DNA from: Saccharothrix syringae
GTDB lineage: Bacteria; Actinomycetota; Actinomycetes; Mycobacteriales; Pseudonocardiaceae
Reading direction: 5' to 3'
DNA length: 64,000 nucleotides
NCBI RefSeq assembly: GCF_009498035.1
Contig: NZ_CP034550.1
Location: 4,960,001 to 5,024,000 of the forward strand
Shown one piece after another: positions 15,903 through 24,688 of the stretch (position 1 is its first letter; each line of letters opens with the position of its first letter). A program made the position numbers and the translations under genes. The notes below the pieces were generated by a model that saw only the letters and a program-made list of their open reading frames with translations, was not told the DNA's origin and did no database searches.

Positions 15903-16330
15903 CCGGGGGAATCGGGGAGCGCTTGCGCCGTCCCGCCCACAAGGCCGAGCCGCTGCGGTTGCAGGCGGAGTCGGTGAAGGCGCGTGTCGAGCGGGTCGGG
16001 CTGGTGGTCGTGTTCGAGGTGCGCGACGCGGCGGGCAAGGGCGGCACGATCAAGCGGATCACCGGATACCTCAACCCGCGCACCGCCGCTTCCGGCGCCG
16101 CCTCGACGACGCGATGCGCCGCTGGAAGCTGTCCCCGGCCGACCTGGACTCGATCACCCGGTGGGAGGACCACTCCCGCGCCAAGGACGAGGTGTTCGTC
16201 CACACCGACACCGCCGAGTGCCCCTGGTACGTCGTCGACGGCGACGACAAGCGCCGGGCTCGGATCACCATGATCGCCCACCTGCTGTCCACGCTGCCCC
16301 GCTACGCCAGAACTTGGGACAGCAGGGCCG
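15899..16330 (+). pseudogene. polyphosphate kinase 2 (PPK2) remnant
   Basis: GTG 15899 gives AHKAEPLRLQAESVKARVER, then VVFEVRDAAGKGGTIKRITG and YLNPRTA, the Walker A (GRDAAGKGG-like) start of PPK2. The next bases are in another frame and encode RRWKLSPADLDSITRWEDHS, RAKDEVFVHTDTAECPWYVV and DDKRRARITMIAHLLSTLP, the PPK2 C-terminal region. About 110-120 residues, including the Walker B and lid regions, are deleted at the junction. Downstream of LLSTLPRYA the frame decays. PPK2 makes nucleotides from polyphosphate, a common starvation function; this copy cannot. Confidence 0.85.
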
Positions 16331-17037
16331 TCCCCTGCACGGTCCGTCCGGGCAGCAGGAGGTCCGGCGCCCCGGCAGGCGGCCCAGGACCTCGACCAGC
16401 CTCGGTGCCTCCCCGCGCCCGCAGGTCGGGACCACCGGGGTCCGCAGGGCGCGGAAGACCGGTCGTTCGAAGTCGTGCGGGTCGCGGGTGCTCCGCCGCG
16501 CAGGACCACGCCGAACAGCGCGGCGGCACGCCCGACGGGGGCGAGGACCGCGCGGAACCGGCTCGCACGCGCCCGCCCCCGCGGGGAAACCAGCCGAACA
16601 GCTGCGCCACGAGGGGCGAACCCGACGACCGGGACCAGCACGGCCGTCGACGGTGCACCCGGTACCCGATCGCACCGTCGTGCGGTTCCTCCCGCATTCA
16701 GGTCGTCCGCTTGAAGCGGTGGCGCGCCGGTGCGAGGCCGCAGGGCACGCCGGCCAGCAGGGCCGAACCGCGTGAAGGCGTCCGCGCCCTCGACCAGACC
16801 GCCCAGGACAGGCCCGCCGTCCACCACCGGCCCCAGCGCCTCGACGGCCTCGTGCAGGGCCCTGCGGTGCGCGCTGTGGAACGCGTTCCCGCCGCCGCAG
16901 ACCTCCGGGAACACCCGGCAGACCGACACGGCCAGCACGGTCCCGCCGGCCTCGGCGTGCCGCGTCCGCTCACGGCGCGTCTCCTTCCCCGCGGTTCGCG
17001 GCGGGCGGGCCGCCCGGCCCGCCCGCCCGGGGCACCG
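16331..17037. other. gene-remnant region, family not recognised
   Basis: Minus-strand stretches look protein-like but shift frame: VCRVFPEVCGGGNAFHSAHR continuing RALHEAVEALGPVVDGGPVL and ADAFTRFGPAG (about 16750-16935), and RDPHDFERPVFRALRTPVVP (about 16420-16490). No intact gene spans them and I could not name the parent families. The region is probably further decay of the same island. Confidence 0.45.
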
Positions 17038-17628
17038 TCACCGCAGCCAGGCGTGGTCGCGGACCACCGGGAGGCCGGCCCACCAGCGGCCCAGGCCCCA
17101 GGTGGCGCCCGCGCCGGCGAAGGCGACGGCGATCAGCGCGACGGCGTAGACGATGTGGTAGTCGACGATCGGGTTGGTCGACATGCTGGGCTCGCCGGCC
17201 GAGGTGAACCGCGCCAGGGGCCACTCGGCGGCCCACATCAGCAGCATCATCAGCGTCCCGGCGACGGCGGCGACGCGCAGGCCGATGCCCGCGACGACGG
17301 CGACGCCGATGGCGAGCAGGCCGAGCATGAACAGCCAGTCCGCCCACCAGGCGCCGGCCATCGCGTGGAAGGTCGACTCCAGCGGGCCGACCGCGACCCG
17401 GCTCAGGAAGCCCTTGGTGGGCGACCCGCCGTTGAGCCACGCCCCGGCGTCCTTGGTGGCGTAGCCCAGGCCGAACAGCTTGTCGAAGAACGCCCAGAGG
17501 AACACGAACCCCGTCGTGATCCGCAGGACCGCGAGCGCGACGGCCCCGGCGTCGGCGCGCGTCGCCGTCGTGGCGGCCGCACGGGCCTCGACGCCGCTGG
17601 TGCCCCTGGAGTGGGCGAACGCTGTCAT
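17038..17628 (-). CDS. DoxX/DoxD-like membrane protein
   Basis: This 196-residue protein has a 28-residue polar start, then RITTGFVFLWAFFDKLFGLG, the first helix signature of DoxX/DoxD proteins, followed by about three further membrane helices (WWADWLFMLGLLAIGVAVVA, VAGTLMMLLMWAAEWP, YHIVYAVALIAVAFAGAGAT). DoxD is the membrane subunit of thiosulfate:quinone oxidoreductase in archaea; most bacterial members have no assigned reaction. AGAAGGAG precedes ATG 17628. Two DosR-like boxes 66-102 bp upstream suggest induction under hypoxia. Confidence 0.88.
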   Translation of the reverse strand: MTAFAHSRGTSGVEARAAATTATRADAGAVALAVLRITTGFVFLWAFFDKLFGLGYATKDAGAWLNGGSPTKGFLSRVAVGPLESTFHAMAGAWWADWLFMLGLLAIGVAVVAGIGLRVAAVAGTLMMLLMWAAEWPLARFTSAGEPSMSTNPIVDYHIVYAVALIAVAFAGAGATWGLGRWWAGLPVVRDHAWLR

Positions 17629-17693
17629 GGCTCTCGTCTCCTTCTGCCGTGGTCTTCGAGGTCGAGCCTCGTCCCGGCGCCGACCCGGCGACG

Positions 17694-17730
17694 CGGGCGA
17701 AGGTCCCTGATCACCCGGGACGTCCGACGC
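17694..17730. promoter_or_regulatory. candidate DosR-like box pair upstream of doxX-like gene
   Basis: CGGGCGAAGGTCCC (17694-17707) and GGGACGTCCGACGC (17717-17730) each match 7 of 8 fixed positions of GGGNCNNNNGNCCC and start 23 bp apart, 66 bp before the gene start. Confidence 0.65.
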
Positions 17731-18112
17731 CTGACGCGATCCGGGCGACGAGCGCCGGGCCCGCGGCCACCGCCGGGGGAGCCGCCGGGATTCGGGTGGT
17801 CGCCGCGCGAGGACATCGGGATCGCGGCGGAGACCGGGGGGCGCGTCGACCTCGACCTCGGCCTCGTCGTCGAGCTGCGACTCGCGCAGGTCCGGAACCG
17901 CCCGCCGAAGATCGCCGGGACGTCGGCGTGGGACAGGTGCTCGGACCGGCCGCGCACGTCACCGCTGCCGAAGCCGAGCCCGACGATCGCCACCGGCCAC
18001 CGGTCGGTGAGCACGACGGGTCGCCGACCGCCAGGGCCTGACGTCCGCTCCCCGAACCCGGCGCGGTGGGGGATCGGACGGGCGCGGCCGTTCAGGCGGT
18101 ATCGGACCCGCC
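17731..18112. other. 380-bp stretch with minus-strand protein-like fragment
   Basis: A minus-strand frame reads VAIVGLGFGSGDVRGRSEHL and SHADVPAIFGGRFRTCA near 17890-18000, too well composed for chance but without start, end or recognised family. No intact gene is seen. It is probably a remnant. Confidence 0.35.
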
Positions 18113-18126
18113 GGGACCTTGGCCCC
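18113..18126. promoter_or_regulatory. candidate DosR-like box upstream of LAxTG surface protein
   Basis: GGGACCTTGGCCCC matches all 8 fixed positions of GGGNCNNNNGNCCC. It is 139 bp before ATG 18266. No partner at 23 bp was found, unlike most boxes here. Confidence 0.6.
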
Positions 18127-18265
18127 TGGTGGACGACGCACGGTGAGCGGACCCTACGAGCCCGCGCCGTCCCGTCCGCAGCGCGTTCGACCGGGACGAA
18201 GAACCGGGCACGCGGTCCGGCGACGCAAGTCGGGACCTGAGAGGTGGGACGAGAGGGGAGCTGTG

Positions 18266-19870
18266 ATGTCCTGGTCGCACCGCGGCGCCGGCGCGCTGCT
18301 GCTGACCGCCGTCCTCGCGACGGGCACGTCGGTGGGCCCCGCCTCCGCTGCCGGCACACCACCCGAACCCGCACCCCCGCCGACCGCGGCGGCACCACCC
18401 CCGCCCGCCCCCGACGCGGAAACGACCGACCTGCGGATCTCCGCGGCCTTCGACCGGCCCACCTACGCCGTGCACGAAACGGTCACCGCGCGGGTCCGGG
18501 TCACCAACGGCGGCGCCACCGCAGTGCGGATCTCCGTGCAGGTCACGGACGGTCTGGTGCTCCCCTCCTGGGACGCGCCGTGGGTGGGCGCGCCGGTCGA
18601 ACCCGGTCAGGCGCCGGAAGGCACCCTGACCGGGCAGGTGCGCAACGCCGACCAGGACGTCCTCACCCTCGTGCTCACCGTTGCCGCGGGCGACACCCCC
18701 GACGTCGACCCCACCGACAACTCCGCCACGATCAGCGTCCCGCTCACCCGGGTCCGCGGCAGCTCCACCGGAACCGCCTACGGCGACCTCGACGGCGACG
18801 GCACCCCGGACCCGGGCGAAGCGCTCGCCGGCCTCCGGGTGACCATCGACGGTGGCGTGCCCGACGGCGAGTACTCGACGGTGACCGACGCCGAGGGGCG
18901 CTTCGGGTTCCGCGACCTCCCCGCCGGCTCGTACCGGCTCGCCTTCGACCCGGCGAGCCCGTGGTGGCTGCCGGGGCAGAGCCAGTACGTGGACGGGGTC
19001 GACGACCCGGACGTCCTGGTGCGCGGCGTCGGCAGGGTCTCCGGCGCCGTCAGCGTGGCCCTGTCGTTCGACCGGCAGGACTACCGCGAGGGCGACCTGG
19101 CGCGGGTCACCGCGACGCTGACCAACGGCGGACCGGTCCCGATCCACGGCCTCGTCGGCGAGTTCTACGCCGGCACGGGGGCCCCGGTCGACCACGGGGA
19201 GCTGGGGACCGGCTTGTCACTGCCCGCCGGGACGACGCGGAGCACCACCGCCTCGCTGCGCGTCGACCGCACCGCGTGGGAGTGGGGGCACGTCTCGGTG
19301 TCGCTCCGGGTCGGCGCGCCGCTGTCGGGCAACGCGTCGCCCACCCACTACGCGTACGCGGCGGTGCCCGGCGGCCGGGCGCCGCTGGTGGTCGGGGCGC
19401 TGACCGAGGAGGACGAGTCCGGGAGCCGTCCCCGGCCGGGTGCCCCGCTGCCCGGCCTGGTCGTCTTCCTGCGGGACCTGGTCACCGGGGTGGTGGTCGC
19501 GCGGACCACGACCGGCGGGAACGGCGGGTTCGCCTTCCACGACCTGCCGGCGGGCGCGTACGGGTTCTTCGTCGTCGGCCCGTGGCAGGTCGACAGGTGG
19601 TACGGCGGGTGGCCGTTCACGGTGCGCGCCGGCGAGGACGGCGGGTTGTGGCACGCCGTCATGGTCGTGCCCGGCCAAGGTGAACCCGATCCCGGTCCCG
19701 TCGGGCCGCCGGGCACCGAGCCACCCCCGGCACCGGGTGGCGGCGCGGCGACACCTCCGCTGGCCGCCACCGGTGTCGGCGTGTCGTGGTTGGCGCTCGG
19801 CGGCCTGCTGTCCCTGCTCCTCGGCATCGCGCTGGTCCACCGCTCGCGGTCGGCGCGCCCACGCCGGTGA
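18266..19870 (+). CDS. LAxTG sortase-anchored surface protein with repeated Ig/SdrD_B-like domains
   Basis: The 534-residue precursor has a signal peptide (about 1-33, ending PASAAG), a Pro/Ala-rich linker, and then two similar units. Each has a CARDB-like domain (TTDLRISAAFDRPTYAVHET; AVSVALSFDRQDYREG) followed by an SdrD_B/CarboxypepD-type domain (AYGDLDGDGTPDPGEALAGL; LPGLVVFLRDLVTGVVVART). After a Pro-rich spacer LAATG (499-503) precedes a membrane helix and a basic tail, the layout of class E sortase substrates. It should be exported and anchored to the cell wall; no sortase gene is in the window. GGGGAG precedes the start; GTG 18263 is an alternative. A broken paralogue lies at 24689. 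Confidence 0.88.
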   Translation: MSWSHRGAGALLLTAVLATGTSVGPASAAGTPPEPAPPPTAAAPPPPAPDAETTDLRISAAFDRPTYAVHETVTARVRVTNGGATAVRISVQVTDGLVLPSWDAPWVGAPVEPGQAPEGTLTGQVRNADQDVLTLVLTVAAGDTPDVDPTDNSATISVPLTRVRGSSTGTAYGDLDGDGTPDPGEALAGLRVTIDGGVPDGEYSTVTDAEGRFGFRDLPAGSYRLAFDPASPWWLPGQSQYVDGVDDPDVLVRGVGRVSGAVSVALSFDRQDYREGDLARVTATLTNGGPVPIHGLVGEFYAGTGAPVDHGELGTGLSLPAGTTRSTTASLRVDRTAWEWGHVSVSLRVGAPLSGNASPTHYAYAAVPGGRAPLVVGALTEEDESGSRPRPGAPLPGLVVFLRDLVTGVVVARTTTGGNGGFAFHDLPAGAYGFFVVGPWQVDRWYGGWPFTVRAGEDGGLWHAVMVVPGQGEPDPGPVGPPGTEPPPAPGGGAATPPLAATGVGVSWLALGGLLSLLLGIALVHRSRSARPRR

Positions 19871-19888
19871 CCCGGGCGGGGGAGCGCG

Positions 19889-19926
19889 GGTCGACGCGCC
19901 GGGCACGACCGCCCGGCGCGCCGACC
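19889..19926. terminator. bidirectional terminator hairpin between convergent genes
   Basis: CGCGCCGGGC (19895-19904) pairs with GCCCGGCGCG (19911-19920). After one mismatch five more pairs extend the stem to 19889/19926. It lies between the LAxTG gene (plus) and the HAF-repeat gene (minus). Confidence 0.75.
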
Positions 19927-19988
19927 GCGGGCAGGTCCGGGGCGCGGCCGACTCGCCCCGGCAAGGCCCGGCCGTCACCGGTCCCGCG

Positions 19989-21152
19989 TCAGCCCAGCCA
20001 CATCAGGGCGCGGGTCTGCCCCACGTCACCCGGGCCGAACCCCCAGCCGATCACGGTGCCCCCGCCGTTGACCCGCCGCGCCCCGCTCACGGTCGAGCCG
20101 GGCAGCGCGCCGAGGTCGGTCACCCGGCCGGCGCGGTCCCACCGCAGCGCGTGCTGGAAGCCCGCGCCGACCACGAGCCCGACCACCGCGCCGTGCTCGT
20201 TCACCGCCACGGCCCGCATGCTGCCCGCGGTCGCTTCGAGCAGCGTCGGCCGTCCGTGCCGGTCCCAGCGCACGCCCCGGTACGCGCCGTCCACCGGCAG
20301 GGCGTTGCCCACCGCGGTTCCCCGGCCGTTGACCGCCACCGCCTCGGAGATCTGGAGTTCGGCGCCCACGCCCAGCTCCTCGATCCGCCCGTCCCGGTCC
20401 CAGCGCACCGCGCGGTACACGCCATCGGCGCCGACGGCCTGGCCGACCACCACGCCCCGGTCGTCGATCCCGACGGCGGAGCTGGACCGCCCGCCCGGCA
20501 GCGGGCCGAGTTCGACCACGTGCCCGTCGCGGTCCCACCGCGCGGCGCGGGTTTCCAGCATCCCGCCGGGTATGCCGGTGTAGCAGGTCCCGGCGGCGGT
20601 GCCGTCGTCGTTGATCGCCTTGGGCGCGCAGGACGCGTAGGGCGGCAGGGTGGGCAGTTCGGTGCGGTGTCCCCCGGTGTCCCAGCGGACCGCCACGTTC
20701 GTCCCCGTCCCGTCGCCGTCGATGCCGACCACGACGCCGTGTTCGTTCATCGCGATGGCCTCGGAGGACCGCCACGACGACTCCAGCAGGGCCGGGTTGC
20801 CCCCGGCGTCCCAGCGCACCGCACGCGAGTACGGGGGCATTCCCTGGTTGCCGGCGATGAGACCGGCGTCGTTGACGGCGACCGCGGTGCTGCTGATGTC
20901 GCCGCCGGGGGGTAACGCGAGCCGAGCCCCGTGCCCGTCGCGGTCCCACTTCACCGCATGGGTGGCGTAGGGGGGTTCGCCGTCCCTGGAGTACCCCACC
21001 ACCACGTCGTGGTCGTTGAGGGCCAACGCGTCACCCGGGCCCAGGTCGACGAGCCTCGGCGCTGCCGCGGACGCCGGGGACGCGGGTGCCAGCACACCCA
21101 GCGCCACCACACCGGTCGCGACGATCGCCTTGTACCTTCCCGTCATCGTCAT
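19989..21152 (-). CDS. secreted HAF-repeat (extracellular beta-propeller-like) protein
   Basis: This 387-residue precursor carries a signal peptide (MTGRYKAIVATGVVALGVLA, cleavage after PASASAA-like region near 30). It then has about eight repeats of roughly 40 residues in the pattern A-V-R/K-W-D-R-D-G-H ... L-G-x-L-P-G-G ... A-x-A-I/V-N-D-x-G-x-V-V-G, typical of HAF repeats. Such proteins are extracytoplasmic with no known catalytic role. ATG 21152 follows GGAGAACGGAG; a GTG at 21155 is an alternative. No transmembrane anchor. The repeats explain strong internal DNA similarity here. It ends close to a hairpin shared with the convergent gene. Confidence 0.85.
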   Translation of the reverse strand: MTMTGRYKAIVATGVVALGVLAPASPASAAAPRLVDLGPGDALALNDHDVVVGYSRDGEPPYATHAVKWDRDGHGARLALPPGGDISSTAVAVNDAGLIAGNQGMPPYSRAVRWDAGGNPALLESSWRSSEAIAMNEHGVVVGIDGDGTGTNVAVRWDTGGHRTELPTLPPYASCAPKAINDDGTAAGTCYTGIPGGMLETRAARWDRDGHVVELGPLPGGRSSSAVGIDDRGVVVGQAVGADGVYRAVRWDRDGRIEELGVGAELQISEAVAVNGRGTAVGNALPVDGAYRGVRWDRHGRPTLLEATAGSMRAVAVNEHGAVVGLVVGAGFQHALRWDRAGRVTDLGALPGSTVSGARRVNGGGTVIGWGFGPGDVGQTRALMWLG

Positions 21153-21408
21153 CACTCCGTTCTCCAGCCTGCTTTCGGGTTCCCGCCCCGATGTGGCGGT
21201 ACGGGCGGTGCGGCGGGCACCCGGCGGACCGGGTGCCGAGGTCGGGTGTGCACCGGGTTGGTGAACGGCTCGCCCACCTGATCGCCGATCGGGGTCCGGC
21301 ACGTGGTGGTCGGGGCCGTGGAAGACCACGGCGTCCCTCCTGGCAGGTGTGCTCCGATCCTCCTCCCGCGGGCGGCACGGGGAGTAGAGCCGGGGGACCC
21401 GGCCGGTC

Positions 21409-21445
21409 GCGGCGAAGGTCCCGCCGGAGACGGGGCGGTTCGCCG
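21409..21445. promoter_or_regulatory. candidate DosR-like box pair upstream of flavodoxin
   Basis: GCGGCGAAGGTCCC (21409-21422, 7 of 8 fixed positions) and GGGGCGGTTCGCCG (21432-21445, 6 of 8) start 23 bp apart, 58-94 bp before GTG 21503. Confidence 0.55.
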
Positions 21446-21502
21446 CTGTCCGGCCGCTGCGGTCGCGGAGCACCGTGAGGGCGAGAAGGAAGGTGGTCGG
21501 TC

Positions 21503-22003
21503 GTGGCACGGGCACTCGTGGTCTACGAATCCATGTTCGGCAACACCGAGGTCATCGCCGAGGCGATCGGACAGGCCCTGGCCGCCGAGGTCGTCGAGGT
21601 CTCCGACGCCCCCGACGTGCTGCCCGACGACGTCGGGTTGCTGGTCGTGGGAGCGCCCACGCACGTGATGGGCCTCAGCCGCCCGGTCACCCGCCGGTCG
21701 GCCGCCGACCAGGCGACCGAGGGGCTGGTGTCCACCGGGCGCGGCGTGCGCGAGTGGCTGGACACCCTCGCCCCGCTCGGCCACCACGTCACCGCGCACG
21801 CCTTCGACACCAGGGTCGGGACCGGGTGGCCGGCCGGCTCCGCGGCCAAGGCCATCGCCAAGCGGTTGCGGTCCCTGCACTTCACCGTGCCGGGCAGGCC
21901 GGTGTCCTTCCACGTCGGCGGTACCCCGGGCCCGCTGCTGGTCGGCGAACCCGCCCGGGCGGCGGCGTGGGCGCGGTCCGTGCTCGCCGGGAACCCGGCG
22001 TGA
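21503..22003 (+). CDS. flavodoxin-family protein
   Basis: The 166-residue protein starts at GTG 21503. ARALVVYESMFGNTEVIAEA is the flavodoxin FMN-phosphate loop, and LLVVGAPTHVMGLSRP the 50s loop lining the flavin. Single-domain, cytoplasmic, normal length for short-chain flavodoxins. Electron partners are unknown; similar flavodoxin domains occur beside stress and dormancy genes in actinobacteria. The stop overlaps the next, decayed ABC ATPase frame by four bases (GTGA at 22000), suggesting a former operon of flavodoxin with an ABC exporter. DosR-like boxes upstream suggest hypoxic control. Confidence 0.9.
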   Translation: MARALVVYESMFGNTEVIAEAIGQALAAEVVEVSDAPDVLPDDVGLLVVGAPTHVMGLSRPVTRRSAADQATEGLVSTGRGVREWLDTLAPLGHHVTAHAFDTRVGTGWPAGSAAKAIAKRLRSLHFTVPGRPVSFHVGGTPGPLLVGEPARAAAWARSVLAGNPA

Positions 22004-22483
22004 ACGCCGTCGTCACCGAGGGCCTGCACCGCAGGCTCGCCCACGTGCCCGGCGAGGTCACGCTGTGGCCCAACCTCACCGGCGGCGAGGTCCACGGATC
22101 TGCTGGGCCGGCTGCGCGGAGGTCTCGACCCGACCAAGAAGTGCCGCGCCTACTCCTCCGGCAACCGCCGGAAGGTCGCCCTCGTCGCCGCGCCGGCCTC
22201 CGACGCCGAACTGCTCGTCCTCGACGAGCCCACCACCGGCCTCGACCCGCTCATGCAGGCCGTGTTCGAGGACTGCGTGGCCTAGGGGGTGGGCATCATC
22301 CGCGCCGGTCGCGTCGTGGACGCCGGGTCGCTGACCGAGCTGCGCCACCTGACCCGCACCTCCGTGGACGCCGACCTGGTCGGCTCGCCCAACGGCCTGG
22401 CCGACCTGCCCGGCGTGCACGAGTGCCACCCGCCCACCCTGGAGGAGCTGTTCCTCCAGCACTGCGCGGGAGCCGACGGATGA
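22000..22483 (+). pseudogene. ABC exporter ATP-binding protein remnant
   Basis: Blocks of an ABC-2 exporter ATPase survive in three frames: RLAHVPGEVTLWPNLTGGEV; LLGRLRGGLDPTKKCRAYSS with GNRRKVALVAA (degenerate signature) and LLVLDEPTTGLDPLMQAVFE (Walker B) ending at TAG; then GIIRAGRVVDAGSLTELRHL to EELFLQHCAGADG. The Walker A and N-terminal third are missing, and the D-loop to H-loop stretch is deleted at the TAG. It cannot bind ATP normally. The last frame overlaps the permease start. Confidence 0.82.
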
Positions 22484-23480
22484 CCTCCCCGACCGGCACC
22501 GCCACCCTCGTCCGCCTCGCGCTGCGCCGCGACCGCCTGCTCCTGCCCGCCTGGATCGCGGTGTTCACCCTGCTCGCCGTCACCTCGGCGGACGCCACCG
22601 CAGGGCTGTTCCCGACCACCGCCTCGCTCGTGCGCGCCGCTCGCGGCATGAACGCCACACCCGCGATGGTCGCGGTGTACGGGCACGTCTACGACGAGAC
22701 CCCGCCCGGCGCGGTGGCCCTGCTCAAGGCCCTGGGCACCGGCGCGGTCCTGCTCGCCGTCTTCGCCGTCACCCTGGTCCTGCGCCACACCCGCGGCGAG
22801 GAGCAGCGGGGACGGCTGGAGCTGGTGCGCGCCGGCGTCGTCGGCCGCCACGCGCCCCTCACCGCGGCCCTGCTCGTCACCGCCGCCGTGACCGCCGCCC
22901 TGGCCGTGCTCACCGCCGTCGGCCTGACCGCCACCGGGCTGCCGCCGGCAGGCTCGATCGCGTTCGCCCTGGCCTGGACCGGCATCGCGCTGTCCTTCGC
23001 CGGCGTCGCCGCGGTCACCGCCCAGCTCGTCATCGGCACCCGCGCCGCCACCACCGGTCCGGGCCTGGCTGACGTGGCTGTCCCCGGTCGGCTGGGGCCA
23101 GCAGGTTCGCCCGTTCGCCGGCGACCGCTGGTGGGCCCTCCTCGCCGCGGCCGCCTCCACCACTGCCGCCTACCGCCTGGAAGTCCGCCGAGACCTCGGC
23201 GCGGACCTGCTGCCCGAGCGCGCCGGTCCGTCCCCCGCCGGCCCCGCCCTGCGGGGCATGCCCGGCCTGGCCTGGCTGCTGCTCACCTGGACCGCGGGCT
23301 TCGCCCTCTGCGGCGTGCTGGTCGGCAGCATCGTTCGCCCTGCTCGGCGTCCTGGTCTCCGCCTATGGCGTCCACACCGCCGCGCGCGGCGGACGAGGAG
23401 ACCCCGGCGCGGCTCGACCTGGTCCTGACCACCCCGACCAGCCGCACCCGCTGGGCCATCGCCCTGGCGACGGCGCGGCG
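22480..23480 (+). pseudogene. ABC-2 exporter permease remnant
   Basis: ATG 22480 begins a membrane protein with RLALRRDRLLLPAWIAVFTL and FPTTASLVRAARGMNATPA, typical of the long (about 530-residue) permeases paired with such ATPases. Five to six helices are intact in frame to about 23050. The frame then shifts (LTWLSPVGWGQQVRPFAGDR, WWALLAAAASTTAAYRLEVR, DLGADLLPERAGPSPAG) and again (DEETPARLDLVLTTPTSRTR). The last helices are lost. With the broken ATPase this is a dead exporter. Confidence 0.78.
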
Positions 23481-23559
23481 TCGGGACATCGCCCGTGCGC
23501 CCATGCCGACCTCCTTCGGGCACCAGTGTCGCTCCCGGCCGCCGGGTGCACTGCTCCGC

Positions 23560-23875
23560 CGCCCGCCCAGGCGGCCGGCACGACCACGACGGGGCAGGTC
23601 GTGGTGACGCCGTCCGCCTCGTGACCACGACCGCCGATGACGAGCAGATCGGCCCGTGGCAGGCCCCGACCAGGGCCGGTGGCTAGGTCGCCCACGACGG
23701 TGATCTCGGTGACCGGTGGTGCGTCGGGCACCTCGGCGCAGATCTGCCGCACGATCGAGTGCGGTTTGCGCGGCCACGCCACGGTCGCCTCGACGGTGTC
23801 GCCGGTGCGCACGGCGTGGCGCAACGCCCAGCGCAGCGCTCCGCGGCCCTCGGCCGACCCGTCCACTCCCACCAC
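23560..23875 (-). pseudogene. shortened USP gene
   Basis: From GTG 23875 the frame reads VVGVDGSAEGRGALRWALRH, then TVEATVAWPRKPHS directly joined to IVRQICAEVPDAPPVTEITV, then RADLLVIGGRGHEADGVTTT and CPVVVVPA. A UspA domain is recognisable, but it is missing about 30 residues in the middle and the G-9X-GS part of the ATP loop. Its frame runs on into the exporter remnant without a natural stop. Probably non-functional. It is divergent from the intact USP at 24051, across a DosR-like box pair. Confidence 0.6.
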
Positions 23876-23958
23876 CCATCCTCGGCCCCGGCGCGCGGTG
23901 GGAGGGGGGTTCGGGCCAGGGACCGACGTCACCAGGACAGCGGGCTTCCGATCCAACG

Positions 23959-23995
23959 GGGGCGAAGGTCCCTGCTCTTCCGGGACAGCGGCCAC
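23959..23995. promoter_or_regulatory. candidate DosR-like box pair upstream of USP gene
   Basis: GGGGCGAAGGTCCC (23959-23972) matches all 8 fixed positions of GGGNCNNNNGNCCC; GGGACAGCGGCCAC (23982-23995) matches 7. They start 23 bp apart and lie 56-92 bp before ATG 24051. Confidence 0.75.
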
Positions 23996-24050
23996 TGACC
24001 CCGGCGCGCCCCGGCGGGCAGCCTCGGGACGAGCCCTCGGGAGGAGAACC

Positions 24051-24533
24051 ATGGACGACAAGATCGTGATCGGTGTGGACGGATCCCCGGCCAGCCGGAC
24101 CGCGTTGCGCTGGGCGGTCGAGGAAGCGAAGCTGCGCGGATGCGCGGTGGACGCGGTCCTCGCCTGGCACGTGGACTACGGCATGGTCATCGGCTCGCTG
24201 TCCACCGCGGTCGCCACGGGCATGAGCCGCGAGAAGGTGGAGGAGAGCTACCGGTCCCTGCTGGCCGAGGTGGTCGCCGAGACCGGCGAGGAGGTGACGG
24301 CGGTCCTGGCGGAGGGTGATCCGCGCGAGGTGCTGGTCAAGGCGTCCGGGAACGCGGCGCTGCTGGTGGTCGGCAGCCGGGGCGCGGGGCCGTTCCGGGA
24401 GGTGCTGCTGGGCTCGGTCAGCTCCTACTGCGTGCACCACGCGCACTGCCCGGTGGTCGTCATCCGCACCCCCAAGGCACACGCCGAGCCGGTCGAGCCG
24501 AAGCCGGTCGTCACCCCGGGCCCGCTGCTCTGA
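24051..24533 (+). CDS. universal stress protein, single UspA domain
   Basis: ATG 24051 follows GGGAGGAGAACC. The 160-residue protein begins MDDKIVIGVDGSPASRTALR and has the ATP loop GSRGAGPFREVLLGS, then SSYCVHHAHCPVVVI, a complete single UspA domain with a 20-residue Pro/Val tail (EPVEPKPVVTPGPLL). It should bind ATP and act in the cytoplasm in stress survival. It stands alone between a USP remnant and the LAxTG pseudogene, and has the best-conserved DosR-like box pair of the window. Confidence 0.95.
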   Translation: MDDKIVIGVDGSPASRTALRWAVEEAKLRGCAVDAVLAWHVDYGMVIGSLSTAVATGMSREKVEESYRSLLAEVVAETGEEVTAVLAEGDPREVLVKASGNAALLVVGSRGAGPFREVLLGSVSSYCVHHAHCPVVVIRTPKAHAEPVEPKPVVTPGPLL

Positions 24534-24552
24534 CCGAGACCGCCCGTGACAG

Positions 24553-24589
24553 GAGCGGGAAGTCCTGAACGGGCAGGGATTTTCGCCCC
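24553..24589. promoter_or_regulatory. candidate DosR-like box pair upstream of LAxTG paralogue
   Basis: GGGATTTTCGCCCC (24576-24589) matches 7 of 8 fixed positions of GGGNCNNNNGNCCC. A weaker site (5 of 8) starts 23 bp before it at 24553. They precede ATG 24689 by about 100 bp. Confidence 0.5.
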
Positions 24590-24688
24590 GGGAGCGGGCA
24601 CCGGCGCCTCTGCTGCGCGGGTGCTCGCCGGGGAAGGCCGGGAGCGGAGACATCCGAGGGATCGCACACCGGGAGGGAGTGTCCCGAG

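Noticed and set aside
21503..22003. Flavodoxin considered as a protoporphyrinogen oxidase (HemG)
   Set aside because: It lacks the long loop and C-terminal pattern of HemG; only the generic flavodoxin fold is supported.
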